Numbered from the stretch's first letter, positions 1 to 9,236 are shown. The stretch is DNA of 64,000 bases from Candidatus Tectimicrobiota bacterium (GCA_026005175.1 BPKO01000005.1:62001-126000), one strand, 5' to 3'. The notes: generated from the letters alone by a model not told the origin. Translations and numbers: made by a program.

Positions 1-801
1 GTCGCGCAGGGAGACAATCTCAAAGTGGCGGGAAAACTTGCCAAAAGGCGACCAGTACGAGACAATGCCGTCGCCGGCTTCGAGGTGAAAGCCAAACGTG
101 TGCATCAGCGCCGCAATCTCTTCCCAGATGCCCGGCTGGCGGGCGGTCACCGCCAGTTCCTGCTCCACGTCGGGGAAAATGCGGTCGGCGCCGATGATCT
201 GCAAGTGGATGTGGGGCTGCGACGCTCCCGACTCCTTGCCCTGGTGCTTGCGGATGAGCACCGAGCGCACCGCGGGGTTGGCGAGCGACCGCTGCACCAC
301 CTCGGCTGCCACGCCCATTACGTGCGCGAAGTGGACAGGCGGCAAGGCGCCGGACCACATGAGGTCACGCAGAGAGGTGGCCTGCGGCAGGAAGTGGCGG
401 GCGTCTTCGATGAGCACGTACGACTCGTTGCGGCCGCCGGTACAGTCTTCGGGGATACGAGGCACGAGGTTGCGCACCACGCGCAGGGCCCACTGCTCGG
501 CAGAGACGCCATCGGGGGGTGGCTTCTCGCCGTAGATGGCCGCGTAGGGAAGGCGTAGCACTTCCTCGGTGGTCAGGTGCTCGTTGCCCGGGCAAAAGAC
601 GCACGCCTGCTGCACGCGGGCCATCTCGGCCTGCAGCGCCGCCGGCGACAGGGCCGCCGGCGGCGGGGGATCCTGTGGATGGGTCAGGCTGCGAAAGGCG
701 TGCGGCTTTTGGCGGATGTTGGTGAAGTAGGTGACGGTCCCGGAAAACGGATTGCGGATCCAGCGCAGCGTCCCGTGAATGATGCCGTATTCGAGGCTCA
801 T
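1..801 (-). CDS. GalT/HIT-like nucleotidyltransferase, C-terminus beyond window
   Basis: The reading frame is open from an ATG at 801 to the left edge (267 codons seen). It resembles galactose-1-phosphate uridylyltransferase and related HIT-superfamily proteins. CVFCPGNE at residues 67-74 matches the GalT zinc/CPFCPGNE region, and QPHIHLQ at about 196-201 is the HxHxQ histidine-triad active site that forms the nucleotidyl-His intermediate. Classical GalT has HPHGQ, so this may be an ADP-glucose/ATP-type or otherwise divergent family member rather than a true Leloir enzyme. The ribosome site is weak. The gene is transcribed away from the FmdB gene; about 240 bp between them hold nothing recognised. 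Confidence 0.72.
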   Translation of the reverse strand, partial: MSLEYGIIHGTLRWIRNPFSGTVTYFTNIRQKPHAFRSLTHPQDPPPPAALSPAALQAEMARVQQACVFCPGNEHLTTEEVLRLPYAAIYGEKPPPDGVSAEQWALRVVRNLVPRIPEDCTGGRNESYVLIEDARHFLPQATSLRDLMWSGALPPVHFAHVMGVAAEVVQRSLANPAVRSVLIRKHQGKESGASQPHIHLQIIGADRIFPDVEQELAVTARQPGIWEEIAALMHTFGFHLEAGDGIVSYWSPFGKFSRHFEIVSLRD

Positions 802-1042
802 AAGCGTCGCTTTCTGCTTGCAGAGGCGCCTTGCGCCTACACTGTACTGAACCGCCGGGCAAAATGCAACGGCAGCCGGCCGCGCTTGCAAAGACCAGGC
901 AGATTTTCTAATATCCCTGCACGATGCCGCGACCGAAGAGGTATCCTGAATTCCCCGCGGGGTGGCCCCCTGGCCTTCTCTTTTGCCAGGACAAAGCCCG
1001 AAGGCAGAGGGGCAGGGCGTTGGGTGAGGAAAGGGAAGTGCC

Positions 1043-1375
1043 ATGCCCATTTACGAATACCGCTGCCTGGCCTGTGGGCACATCACCTCACAGCTGGTGC
1101 TCAAGCCGGCCGAGGCCGCACAGCCGGTGTGCAAGGCATGCGCCAGCCCACAGGTGCAACGCCTCCTGTCGCGCTTTGCCTACCACCGCTCGGAGGCCAG
1201 TCGGCTGGCCGAGTTTGATACGCGGGCCACGTACGGCCCTGACTTTTACAAGGACTCGCGTAACGTGGGCCTGTGGGCCAAGAAGCGGGCCCAAGAGCTT
1301 GGGGTCGATCTCGGGCCGCAGTTTGAGGAGACGGTGGAAAAGGCGCGCACGGGGAAGATCCTCGACGAGCTCTGA
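1043..1375 (+). CDS. FmdB-family zinc-ribbon protein
   Basis: A 110-residue protein opening with MPIYEYRCLACGH, the hallmark of the FmdB/CxxC regulatory family. The ribbon is CLAC at residues 8-11 and CKAC at about 31-34. The first 45 residues form the conserved domain; the tail is charged and unconserved. Family members are small putative regulators named after FmdB of the formamidase cluster of Methylophilus, but the molecular role is poorly defined. A GAGGAAAGGGAAG ribosome site precedes the ATG. The next gene starts 17 bp downstream, so the two are likely co-transcribed. Confidence 0.85.
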   Translation: MPIYEYRCLACGHITSQLVLKPAEAAQPVCKACASPQVQRLLSRFAYHRSEASRLAEFDTRATYGPDFYKDSRNVGLWAKKRAQELGVDLGPQFEETVEKARTGKILDEL

Positions 1376-1392
1376 GGGGCGAGGAGGAGGGC

Positions 1393-1734
1393 ATGACCAT
1401 TGACGACGTCGTGCACAAGACGGTGATGATTCTGCTTTTCAGCCACGAAGGGCTAGAGCCGGCGGGTATCCGGGAAAAGCACTTCTATGCCAAAGTCGTG
1501 GGGCGCGATTCCATCGGCATCTGGATCGAGAACCCGCGGCTCGAGACCACCCGCATCCGCGACGAGCGCGGGTTTATCATTCCTCCCGAGCAGCGCAAGC
1601 ACGAAGAGCACGTGGCCAACATCCTCATTCCCTGGGGCAACATTCGCTCGATCATCCACTTCCCCATGCGCGAGGGCTTTGACACCCTCGAAGACGAAGA
1701 AGCCCGTTCCCTGGGGCGCGGCGTTTACCTCTAA
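1393..1734 (+). CDS. Conserved-looking hypothetical protein, 113 aa
   Basis: Not recognised. The protein is soluble and mixed alpha/beta. It has an acidic or charged middle (around residues 45-65, including PPEQRKHEEHV) and a beta-rich segment ILIPWGNIRSIIHFP near 76-90. No signal peptide, membrane helix or cysteine motif is seen. A strong GAGGAGG ribosome site precedes the ATG, and codon use matches the neighbours, which supports a real gene. It is probably in an operon with the upstream zinc-ribbon gene. Its stop overlaps by 4 bp the stop of the convergent methyltransferase gene. Confidence 0.65.
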   Translation: MTIDDVVHKTVMILLFSHEGLEPAGIREKHFYAKVVGRDSIGIWIENPRLETTRIRDERGFIIPPEQRKHEEHVANILIPWGNIRSIIHFPMREGFDTLEDEEARSLGRGVYL

Positions 1735-2801
1735 CCTTCCTCTGATAGGCCGTGCCGCGGCGTCGCGGCGGCGGGGACGCGGGCCCAGACCAGGCTGCTG
1801 TGGCCGGGCAAGAAAGGCTGCTGGGTGATGGCCGTAAAGCCCGCTTCCGCAAGCAGCGCCCGCAGCTCGGCCCCGCTGTACACCTGTCCCTCTTCTGACA
1901 CCAGCAACAAGTGCAGGGCGAGCAAGGCCGGGATGAGCGGCCCGCTGCGGTCGTCGTCGAGCAAGTAGTCGTGGATGAGCAGGCAGCCTCCGGGCGGCAG
2001 GAGGCAGCGCAGCTTGGCCAGCACTTGGCGGCAGCGCGCCGGGGAGCTGGCGTGCAGGTTGCCCGACCACAGGACCACATCGGCGCCGCGGGGCAAGGGA
2101 TCGCGTTCGTAGTCGCCTCCCACCAGCTGCACGCGTGCCAGCAAGCCGGCACGCGCGAGGCGGCGGCGGGCAAGGCGGCACACCTGCGGGAAGTCAAAGA
2201 GAATGGCGCGAAGGTGCGGATAGTGGCGCAGCAGCTCGATGGTATAGGCACCCGAGCCGCCACCGAGGTCGAGCAGGCAGGCATAGGGAGTAAAGTCAAA
2301 GCGGCGTGCCAGCGCCCGCCCCAGGCTGCGCGAACCAGCATGCTGGGCGGCCAGGAAGGTGCGCGCAGCGGCGGCATCGCTGGCCAGGTGCTGGTAGGGA
2401 TGGGCGACGTCGAGCGGCGCGTTGCGGCGCAAGGCGGTGAGCAACTCCCCCCAGCGCGCATAGCCCAGAGTATCAAAAAGGCGCAGGTAGCTGCCGATAA
2501 ACGTCGGCTTGCCTTCCACCAGATACTTGGCGGCCAGGGGGGCGTTGGCCACCCCCGCCGGAGTGCGCACCACCAGCCCCAGGGCCGCGCAGGCCGTGAG
2601 CAGGCGCTCCAGGGCGCGCGCGGCCAGTCCCGTGCGCGGTGCCAGCTGCTCTGGCAGAAGGGGGCCGCGGCGAAGGTGCGTAAAGAGCCGCAACTCCAGC
2701 GCCGTGTGCAGCGTGCGCGCGGCCATAAAACCCAGCGCCAGGGCATGCAGCGGCCCGGCATCGCCCCCCGCTCGCCCGCCTTGGCGCGTCTCGTCCGGCA
2801 C
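1731..2801 (-). CDS. SAM-dependent O-methyltransferase (family 2 type)
   Basis: A 356-residue two-domain methyltransferase. The N-terminal winged-helix dimerisation half (about 1-110) reads like acetylserotonin/hydroxyneurosporene O-methyltransferases. The C-terminal Rossmann half has the SAM motif LLDLGGGSGAYTIELL around residue 175, then GGDYERDPLP and a HDYLLDDD segment. I chose GTG at 2801 because AGGAAGGGGAA lies just upstream and the conserved domain begins soon after; an upstream ATG would run into the acetyl-CoA synthetase gene. The gene starts 19 bp after that synthetase, so they form an operon. The methyl acceptor cannot be told. Confidence 0.8.
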   Translation of the reverse strand: MPDETRQGGRAGGDAGPLHALALGFMAARTLHTALELRLFTHLRRGPLLPEQLAPRTGLAARALERLLTACAALGLVVRTPAGVANAPLAAKYLVEGKPTFIGSYLRLFDTLGYARWGELLTALRRNAPLDVAHPYQHLASDAAAARTFLAAQHAGSRSLGRALARRFDFTPYACLLDLGGGSGAYTIELLRHYPHLRAILFDFPQVCRLARRRLARAGLLARVQLVGGDYERDPLPRGADVVLWSGNLHASSPARCRQVLAKLRCLLPPGGCLLIHDYLLDDDRSGPLIPALLALHLLLVSEEGQVYSGAELRALLAEAGFTAITQQPFLPGHSSLVWARVPAAATPRHGLSEEG

Positions 2802-2820
2802 GCGGCTTCCCCTTCCTGCG

Positions 2821-4755
2821 CTAGCTGCCGGCCGGGGTTTCTTGCTCCAGGCTGGCACGCATTTCCTGCCAGGCCTGGCGTGCTTCTTCCACCGAGCCCT
2901 CGTCCTCGATGGTGGTGATGTCGCCGGGGTCGCGGTCGAGGGTGACCGCTTTGAGCACGCGGCGCATGATCTTGCCGCTGCGGGTCTTGGGCAGCATGGA
3001 GACGAAGTGGAGGTCTCCGATAACTGCCACCGGTCCCAGCTCCCGGCGCACCGTGTCGATGAGTTCTCGCTTGAGGGCCTCCGAAGGGGTGTGGCCCTGT
3101 TTGAGGGTGACAAACGCCGAGATCACCTCGCCCCGCACCGCGTCGGGACGGCCGGTGACCCCTGCTTCGGCCACCGCCGGGTGGGCGAGAAAAGCGTTTT
3201 CCACCTCGATGGTGCCGATGCGGTGGGCGGCGATTTTGATGATTTCGTCGGCGCGGCCGGCAAACCACACGTAGCCGTCCTCGTCGATCTGCGCCGAGTC
3301 GCCGGTGAAGTAGACGCGGGCCCCAGGGATGCGCTCCCAGTAGTCGCGGGCGTAGCGCTCCGGCTCGCCCCACAGCGCCGGGGTGAGGCTGGGGAACGGG
3401 CGGGTGATGACGAGGATGCCGCGCTCGCCCGGCCCGCACACCTGCCCTTCTGGGGTCATCACCGCTACGTCACACCCGGGCAGCGGCAGGCCGGCAGAGC
3501 CGGGCTTGATGGGCAAAAGCGCCACCCCGTAGGGATTGCCCACCACGGGCCCCCCGGTTTCGGTTTGCCACCAGTGGTCTACCACCGGAATGCGGTCCTC
3601 GAAGACCTCCTTCTGCAGCCACTCCCAGGCCGGCGGGTTGAGCACCTCGCCGGCGCAGACCACCCGTTCCAGAGACGAGAGGTCAAAGCGCCGGGCCGGC
3701 GCGCTGCCGTAGCGCATGAGCAGCCGCACCGCGGTAGGAGAAGTAAAAATGCCCGAGACCCGAAACTCCTGCACCAGCTGCCAGAAGGTCTCCGGTCCAG
3801 GATGGTCGAGGGCGCCTTCAAAGGCCAGCGTGGTGCAGCCCAGCAGCAGGGGCGCATAGACAATGTACGAGTGGCCCACCACCCAGCCGATGTCGGAAGT
3901 GGCCCACCACACCTCGCCGGCACGCATGCCAAAGCACCAGCGTCCCTGGCTGGCGATGCCCACCTGGTAGCCGCCGTGGGTGTGGACGGCCAGCTTGGGC
4001 TTGCCGGTGGTGCCGGAAGTGGCCAGCACGTAGGCGGGTTCGTTGGCTTCCATTTCCTCCCAGCCTCCGTCGGCCGCCGCAGCGCGGGCCACGAAGTCCT
4101 CCCAGAAAAGGTCTCGCTCCGGCTCCATGGGAGGCAGCTCGGGGCCGCGCCGCAGCACCACCACCCGCTCTACCGTGTTGTCGACGCGCCGCAGGGCCTC
4201 GTCAACGATGCCCTTGAGCGGGATCTCCCGCCCTTTGCGCCAGGTCAGGTCGGCAGTAAAGACCACCCGGCTGCCGCTGGCCTGGATGCGGTCGGCAAGG
4301 GCATTGGCGCCAAAGCCGGCAAACACCACGCCGTGGATGGCCCCCAGGCGCACGCAGGCCAGCATCAGGGCAATGGCTTCCGGACAAGTGGGCATGTAAA
4401 GGGTGACGCGGTCGCCCTTGCGGATGCCCAGGGCGCGCAGGGCGGCGGTGAGGCGCTCCACTTCCCAGAGCAGCTGCCCGTAAGTAAAGACGCGCCGCTC
4501 GCCCCGCTCGTTGGCGTAGACCAAGGCTGCTTGCCCGGCCCGCCCCTGCGCCACCTGCAGGTCCAAGGCGTTATAGCAGAGGTTGGTTTTGGCACCCAAG
4601 AACCAGCGGAAAGAAGGGAATTCCCACACAAAGACCTTGTCCCACTTGCGAAACCAGTGGAGCTGCTCGGCAGCGCGGGCCCACACCCCTTCGGGATCCT
4701 GCGCCGTCTCTTCCCGCCAGCGGCGTACCATAGGACTCACGAGTTGCGGACGCAT
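2821..4755 (-). CDS. acsA: Acetyl-CoA synthetase-like AMP-forming acyl-CoA ligase
   Basis: A 644-residue ANL-superfamily adenylating enzyme that activates a short carboxylate to acyl-AMP and then acyl-CoA. Visible features are the N-terminal ACS-type domain (FRKWDKVFVWEFPSFRWF near 35-52), the phosphate-binding loop SGTTGKPK at 247-254, the WWQTETGG motif, the hinge FTGDSAQIDEDGY and the C-terminal catalytic lysine in SGKIMRR near 600. The length is normal for acetyl- or propionyl-CoA synthetase. The substrate could equally be propionate or another short acid. A GGGGAGGAG ribosome site precedes the ATG, a promoter candidate lies 58 bp upstream, and the methyltransferase gene follows. Confidence 0.88.
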   Translation of the reverse strand: MRPQLVSPMVRRWREETAQDPEGVWARAAEQLHWFRKWDKVFVWEFPSFRWFLGAKTNLCYNALDLQVAQGRAGQAALVYANERGERRVFTYGQLLWEVERLTAALRALGIRKGDRVTLYMPTCPEAIALMLACVRLGAIHGVVFAGFGANALADRIQASGSRVVFTADLTWRKGREIPLKGIVDEALRRVDNTVERVVVLRRGPELPPMEPERDLFWEDFVARAAAADGGWEEMEANEPAYVLATSGTTGKPKLAVHTHGGYQVGIASQGRWCFGMRAGEVWWATSDIGWVVGHSYIVYAPLLLGCTTLAFEGALDHPGPETFWQLVQEFRVSGIFTSPTAVRLLMRYGSAPARRFDLSSLERVVCAGEVLNPPAWEWLQKEVFEDRIPVVDHWWQTETGGPVVGNPYGVALLPIKPGSAGLPLPGCDVAVMTPEGQVCGPGERGILVITRPFPSLTPALWGEPERYARDYWERIPGARVYFTGDSAQIDEDGYVWFAGRADEIIKIAAHRIGTIEVENAFLAHPAVAEAGVTGRPDAVRGEVISAFVTLKQGHTPSEALKRELIDTVRRELGPVAVIGDLHFVSMLPKTRSGKIMRRVLKAVTLDRDPGDITTIEDEGSVEEARQAWQEMRASLEQETPAGS

Positions 4756-4812
4756 GGCTCCTCCCCTTCTGGTAAAATGCCGACCGCGGTCAAGGGGGTC
4801 TGCTTCTCCAAG

Positions 4813-4841
4813 CTTGTAATCGATACCCCCTTTGCCGTCAA
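4813..4841 (-). promoter_or_regulatory. Candidate sigma-70 promoter for acsA
   Basis: On the minus strand TTGACG (4841-4836) and TACAAG (4818-4813) are separated by 17 bp, upstream of acsA. The same TACAA-type -10 recurs before other operons in this window. Confidence 0.4.
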
Positions 4842-4993
4842 GCCCTTTGCCTGATATGGCTAGAAACGGGAGGGCCGGCCACGGCCTTCTCGGGGCCTGG
4901 CTTGCCGTCAGGACAAGGATAGGCTATCGTGGCTGGCACCACCGGCTGCAGCCGGTGACGTTGAGAAGCTGCGGCCTACGCCTGGAGGAGACC

Positions 4994-5471
4994 ATGCGGC
5001 GCTGCCTGGCGAGCTTGCTAGGGACTTGGCGTCCTGCTGCTGCTTGCCGCAGACCACGCCCCTGCCCTTTACAGCGTGCGCGTCTTGCGCGCCGCCGCCG
5101 AGCTGGCCCGCTTTGCTGTGGAACTGGCAGATGAGCCCGAAGAGTGGCGCCGCGGGCTGATGCACCGCCCCGCTTTGCCGCCCCAAGGCGGGATGCTCTT
5201 CGTCTTCCCCGAGGCCGCGCCGCGCACTTTCTGGATGCTCAACACCCTCATCCCTCTCGATATCCTCTTTGCCGACGCCACCGGCCGCATCCTCAACATC
5301 CACCACCACGTCCCGCCCTGCTTGCCCCCACGGCGCTGTCCCACTTATCCCTCGGCCGGGGCGGCCAAGTACGTCCTAGAAATCGCCGGTGGTCAGGCAC
5401 GTGCCCTTGGCATCGCAGCCGGCGATACCCTGCAGCTCGACGAGCGCCTGGAGCACGGGACGCGCCGCTAG
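4994..5471 (+). CDS. DUF192 secreted protein, frame broken near its start
   Basis: DUF192 proteins are small secreted proteins of unknown biochemical role. The core is clear: a WRRGLMHRPALPP segment, a FVFPEAAPRTFWMLNT segment, IPLDILFAD and the terminal VLEIAGGQA region. From the ATG at 4994 (after GGAGGAG) the first nine codons encode MRRCLASLL; then one extra base around 5018-5021 shifts the frame. Read across it, the protein continues GLGVLLLLAADHAPALYSV, a complete signal peptide joined to the mature domain. Without the correction the only start would be an internal GTG at 5076 with no export signal. A one-base sequencing error is the simplest explanation. Confidence 0.75.
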
Positions 5472-5670
5472 TGCAGCCACAAAAAGCAGACGAGCCCCAG
5501 CAGCAAACATTCCAGAATGACGTCGTGAATGAGCGATCGATCCATAGGTTTTGTACAATCCATCGTTTTTGATCCTTGATGTTCCGCCTGTGTATTTCGG
5601 AATACGCGAGGTTGATCTTTATGATGAAATAGGTTGACAGGCTCTGAGTCGCGACGTACGGCAGGTGGCC

Positions 5671-5699
5671 TTGACAGGGCGGGGGGGATGGGATACACA
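5671..5699 (+). promoter_or_regulatory. Candidate promoter of the ferritin-like/ABC operon
   Basis: TTGACA at 5671-5676 and TACACA at 5694-5699 are spaced by 17 bp, 34 bp before the first ATG of the operon. The 5472-5732 spacer is noticeably more AT-rich than its surroundings, and I see no gene in it. Confidence 0.45.
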
Positions 5700-5732
5700 G
5701 AGGGGGTAACAACGCGGAGCGGAGGAGGCAGC

Positions 5733-6494
5733 ATGCAGAAGTTTATTGCTTACGACAAGCTGGCGCGCGAGGATCGTTTCATTCGCATGCGGGCGCGGCG
5801 GGTGGCGGAGATTCGCATGGAGCAGGGGCTGCCACCGTTTCCCGACCTGCGGGACCTCGAGTCACTGCGCAATCGCATCCACGGCATTCTCGTTGGCGAG
5901 CTGCAGGCCATGGAGGGCGCCGGGCGCACGGTGTTCGATTTTGCCGACGACACGCCGTGGGAGTTCGTCATGGACATGGCGCGGCAGGTGTGGGACGAGG
6001 CGCGGCACGTCGAGATCTACACCAAGCTGCTCGAGCACCTGGGCGGCTACCTGGGCGAGTACCCCGAGAGCACCCTGCTGTGGCGCTGTGCCTGCGCGGC
6101 GACGCCGGAAGAGCGCGTGGCCGGCGTCAATCGTGGCCTGGAGGGGCTGGCCTGCGACGTCTTTGCCCAGCTCATCCGCCTGGCCCAGAAACTGGACGAT
6201 CCGCTGCTCGAGCGGGCGGTAGACTACGTGCTGGCCGACGAGATCACCCACGTGCGCATGGGCAGCTACTGGCTGCGCCGGCTTACCGAAAACGCTCCCG
6301 AGCGCTTGCAAAAAGCGCTCGAGTTCCAGATGAGCATCGACGAGCGCTTCAACCTGGGCGGGGTGCGCGGGGCCGACGCGCGCGCCGAAAGCGAAGGCAT
6401 TCCCATTGCCCAGGACATCCGCCGCGAAGCCGGCTTCAGCGAGGACGAAATCGCCCGCCTGGTGGCCACCACGCAGCGCAGCCCCGTTTACTGA
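5733..6494 (+). CDS. Ferritin-like (DUF455/MiaE-like fold) protein
   Basis: A 253-residue all-helical protein. Candidate di-metal ligands are spread as in four-helix ferritin-like oxygenases: a Glu in VGELQAMEGAG, the WDEARHVEIY motif around residue 90, and DEITHVRMG around residue 172, where E..H pairs face each other. This matches DUF455-type and MiaE-related proteins, some of which bind a di-iron centre, but the substrate is unknown. The ATG at 5733 follows GGAGGAGG; the open frame continues further upstream but shows no conserved features there. It is the first gene of a five-gene operon ending in an ABC exporter. Confidence 0.7.
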   Translation: MQKFIAYDKLAREDRFIRMRARRVAEIRMEQGLPPFPDLRDLESLRNRIHGILVGELQAMEGAGRTVFDFADDTPWEFVMDMARQVWDEARHVEIYTKLLEHLGGYLGEYPESTLLWRCACAATPEERVAGVNRGLEGLACDVFAQLIRLAQKLDDPLLERAVDYVLADEITHVRMGSYWLRRLTENAPERLQKALEFQMSIDERFNLGGVRGADARAESEGIPIAQDIRREAGFSEDEIARLVATTQRSPVY

Positions 6495-6510
6495 GCCGGA
6501 GGACGCCACC

Positions 6511-7101
6511 GTGCCGCTTTACGACCGGCGTACCCTGGCCGGGGTATACAGCGTGGAAGAAAGCGCCAAGATGCTGCGCCACTACCGCTATGCCGAAGAG
6601 CACATGATGCGCATCATGGCGGGGTGGATCGCCCTTACCCCAGAGCTGCCGGTAAAGCTGGAGCTGGGGCGCCAGGTGTGGGACTGCGCCCAGCATGCCG
6701 ATCTGCTGGGCAAGCGCTTGCCGGAGCTGCGCGCGCGGGCCCAGACTTCCGAGCCGCCCAACGAGGCCTTCGTTGCTTTTATGCAGGCCTTGGCCGACCG
6801 CGAGCAGCCCGGGGAGACCATCGAGCGGCTGGTGGGCTTGTTTCGGGTGCTCAAACCCCATCTCCTGTGCGTCTACACCCAGCACCTCTCCGCCTGTAAC
6901 CCCCTCTACGAGGCGCCTACCGTGCGCATTTTGCAGCGCCTCATCCAGGAAACCCAGGAGCACGTCATCCACGGCCAGATCCTCCTCGAGGACCTGGCCA
7001 ACACGGTGGCCACCCGCGAGCGGGCCGTGCAGTGGCAACTGCACCTGGAAAAGCTGCTGGTGGCGGCTGGCGGCGTGCTGGGGAAAAGGGTAGCGGCATG
7101 A
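6511..7101 (+). CDS. Second ferritin-like helical protein
   Basis: A 196-residue helical protein with a similar spacing of possible metal ligands: EEHMM near residue 30, the pair WDCAQHADLL near 60, and QETQEHVIHGQILLEDL near 155. It looks like a second, shorter ferritin-like or DUF455-related fold rather than a copy of the preceding gene. The GTG start at 6511 follows CCGGAGGAC; no ATG in the frame fits the ribosome site. The gap to the previous gene is 16 bp, and its stop overlaps the next start (ATGA). It may act with the first ferritin-like protein as a hetero-complex, which is inference only. Confidence 0.6.
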   Translation: MPLYDRRTLAGVYSVEESAKMLRHYRYAEEHMMRIMAGWIALTPELPVKLELGRQVWDCAQHADLLGKRLPELRARAQTSEPPNEAFVAFMQALADREQPGETIERLVGLFRVLKPHLLCVYTQHLSACNPLYEAPTVRILQRLIQETQEHVIHGQILLEDLANTVATRERAVQWQLHLEKLLVAAGGVLGKRVAA

Positions 7102-7400
7102 GCGCTGCGGTGGAGCAGGCCGCCGCAGCCCACGCCCAGCACATCGTGGCGGGCGACCGCGCGGCAGTGCTGCAGGACTGCATCCCCGGCGTGCTGCAGA
7201 CGCCGGCCGACCTGTACGAGCGGCTGCTGGTGGCGCGCTTTGAGCGCTACGCCATCGTCGGCCACGCCAAGATCGGCTTCCAGCATGTCTTCAAGATCCG
7301 CTACTTCGGTCCCCGCGTCGTGACCCTCCACCACCGGCTGGGCGAGCGCGACGGCCGCTGGTGGGTGCTGGAAAGCGAAGTCGTGTCGGAGAACGGATGA
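7098..7400 (+). CDS. Small NTF2-like hypothetical protein
   Basis: A 100-residue protein whose pattern (an N-terminal helix AAAHAQHIVAGDRAAVLQD, then alternating strands ending GRWWVLESEVV) suggests an NTF2/SnoaL-like cone fold. This is a fold impression, not a family match. There is no signal peptide. The start overlaps the previous stop by 4 bp, which implies translational coupling. The exporter genes begin 27 bp later. Confidence 0.55.
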   Translation: MSAAVEQAAAAHAQHIVAGDRAAVLQDCIPGVLQTPADLYERLLVARFERYAIVGHAKIGFQHVFKIRYFGPRVVTLHHRLGERDGRWWVLESEVVSENG

Positions 7401-7427
7401 CGGGCGAGAGGCCGCCCCGCGGTGCCC

Positions 7428-9236
7428 ATGAGGCGTTCCTTGGCTGAACCGCAGCCCTACGAGGGACTTGCCACCCCGGCGCCGTGGCGCATCATGCGGC
7501 GCTTGCTGGCGCTTTACGCTGCAGCGCCCGGCTTGCTCTGCCTTGCTGCCCTGTGTACGGTGCTCACCGTGGCGGCGGACCTGGCGGTGCCCTGGCTGCT
7601 CAAGCGGGTGCTTGACGTCGGCCTGGCGCAGCGCCAAGTCGAGGTCCTGTATGTGGCCGGGGGCCTGCTCGCCGCGGTGACCGTGCTGCGCGGCTTTACG
7701 GCCTACGGCCAGCACTACCTGGCTGCCGTGCTTGCCCATCGCCTGGCGTTTGTGCTGCGCGAGCGCTTCTTTGCCCACGTGCAGCGGCTGAGCTTTGCCG
7801 AGCTCGACCGCCTGCACACCGGCGACCTCATGGCGCGCGCCACCGCCGACGTGGAGGCGGTGCGCCTGTTCTTTCACTTTGGCCTGCCGACGGCCTGCGC
7901 GCTGCTGCTGACCGGCAGCGGCACCCTGGTGGCCCTCTACGGGCTGGCGCCGCGCCTGGCCTGGGTGACCCTGGCCAGCTTCCCCTGCTTTGTGGCCGTG
8001 GCCCTGGGCGTTAGCCGGCGGCTGCGTCCCTTGCAGCAGCAGGTGCAGGCGCACACCGCCGCCCTCACCGTGGTCCTTCAAGAAAGCCTGGCCGGCATCC
8101 GCGTCGTCAAAGCCAGCGGCCGGGAAAAACGGCAGGCGCGCCGCTTCTGGCGGGCGGCGGCGGCCCTCTCCCGGGTCTACGTGCGCATGGCCCACCACCA
8201 GGCGCTGCACTTGCCGCTGCTCACCCTGCTGCTGGCCGCGGCCATGGCCGGCATTCTCTTCTTTGGCGGGCGGCAGGTGATTGCCGGCTCCCTCAGCCTG
8301 GGCACCCTGGTGGCCGGCACCGGCTACTTGGCGCAGCTGGCGCAGCCCCTGCGCCGCCTGAGCTGGCTGAGCGGCATGGCGTCCCGCTGCCAGGCCGGCG
8401 GCGCCCGCCTCTTTGCCGTCCTCGACACGGTGCCCTCGCTGCGCCCGCCGCCACAGCCCCGGCCGCTGCCGCGCCTGCGCGGCCGCGTCTGCTTCGAGCA
8501 CGTCTCTTTTGCGTATCCGGGCGGCGAGCCGGTGCTGCGCAACGTCAGCTTCACCGTCGAGCCGGGGCAAAAAGTGGCCCTCGTTGGGCCCACGGGCAGC
8601 GGCAAGAGCACCCTGCTGCAGCTCATCCCGCGCTTTTATGACGTCTGCAGCGGCCGCATCACCCTCGACGGCATCGACGTGCGCCGCGTGGCGCCTGAAG
8701 CGCTGCGCCGTCAGATCGGCATCGTCGAGCAGGAGCCGGTGCTCTTTGCCACTACCATCCGTGACAACATCGCTTACGGGCTAGAGGGAGTGCCCTTTGC
8801 GGCCATCGTCGCTGCCGCCAAAGCGGCGCAGGCCCACGCTTTCATCATGGCGCTTCCCGAGGGCTACGAGACCCGCGTCGGAGAGCGCGGCGTCACCCTC
8901 TCCGGCGGGCAGCGGCAGCGCCTGGCCATTGCCCGCGCCTTGCTGCGCGACCCGCGCCTGCTCTTGCTCGACGACGCCACGGCCAGCCTCGACGTGGAGA
9001 CTGAAGCGCTCGTGCAGCAGGCCCTGGCCGCCCTGATGGCCGGGCGCACCACGTTCCTGGTGACCCAGCGGCTGCGCCTGTTGCAGCAGGCCGACCTCAT
9101 TCTCGTCTTTGACGCCGGCCGCCTCGTGCAGCAGGGCACGCACGCCGAGTTGCTGCGCCAGCCTGGCCTCTACCGGCGCCTGCTGGCCGCCTCCTGGGCG
9201 CAACACGAGGCGCACGTGCTGGCCGGTAACGGGTAG
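7428..9236 (+). CDS. ABC exporter half-transporter with degenerate ATP site
   Basis: A full-length half-transporter of about 602 residues: six membrane helices (roughly 25-320) followed by a nucleotide-binding domain. Walker A is GPTGSGKST near 387 and the signature is LSGGQRQR. Walker B reads LLLLDDATASLD near 511, with Asp in place of the catalytic Glu, and the switch His is Gln (VTQRL). This is the pattern of the degenerate subunit of heterodimeric exporters such as TM287/288 and BmrCD. The partner with canonical residues follows 31 bp later. GTG at 7422 is an alternative start; neither start has a strong ribosome site. The substrate is unknown. Confidence 0.9.
   Translation: MRRSLAEPQPYEGLATPAPWRIMRRLLALYAAAPGLLCLAALCTVLTVAADLAVPWLLKRVLDVGLAQRQVEVLYVAGGLLAAVTVLRGFTAYGQHYLAAVLAHRLAFVLRERFFAHVQRLSFAELDRLHTGDLMARATADVEAVRLFFHFGLPTACALLLTGSGTLVALYGLAPRLAWVTLASFPCFVAVALGVSRRLRPLQQQVQAHTAALTVVLQESLAGIRVVKASGREKRQARRFWRAAAALSRVYVRMAHHQALHLPLLTLLLAAAMAGILFFGGRQVIAGSLSLGTLVAGTGYLAQLAQPLRRLSWLSGMASRCQAGGARLFAVLDTVPSLRPPPQPRPLPRLRGRVCFEHVSFAYPGGEPVLRNVSFTVEPGQKVALVGPTGSGKSTLLQLIPRFYDVCSGRITLDGIDVRRVAPEALRRQIGIVEQEPVLFATTIRDNIAYGLEGVPFAAIVAAAKAAQAHAFIMALPEGYETRVGERGVTLSGGQRQRLAIARALLRDPRLLLLDDATASLDVETEALVQQALAALMAGRTTFLVTQRLRLLQQADLILVFDAGRLVQQGTHAELLRQPGLYRRLLAASWAQHEAHVLAGNG

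Noticed and set aside
5468-5545. Tiny hydrophobic frame MDRSLIHDVILECLLLGLV on the minus strand
   Set aside because: It could be a membrane microprotein, but no ribosome site or conservation evidence is visible.
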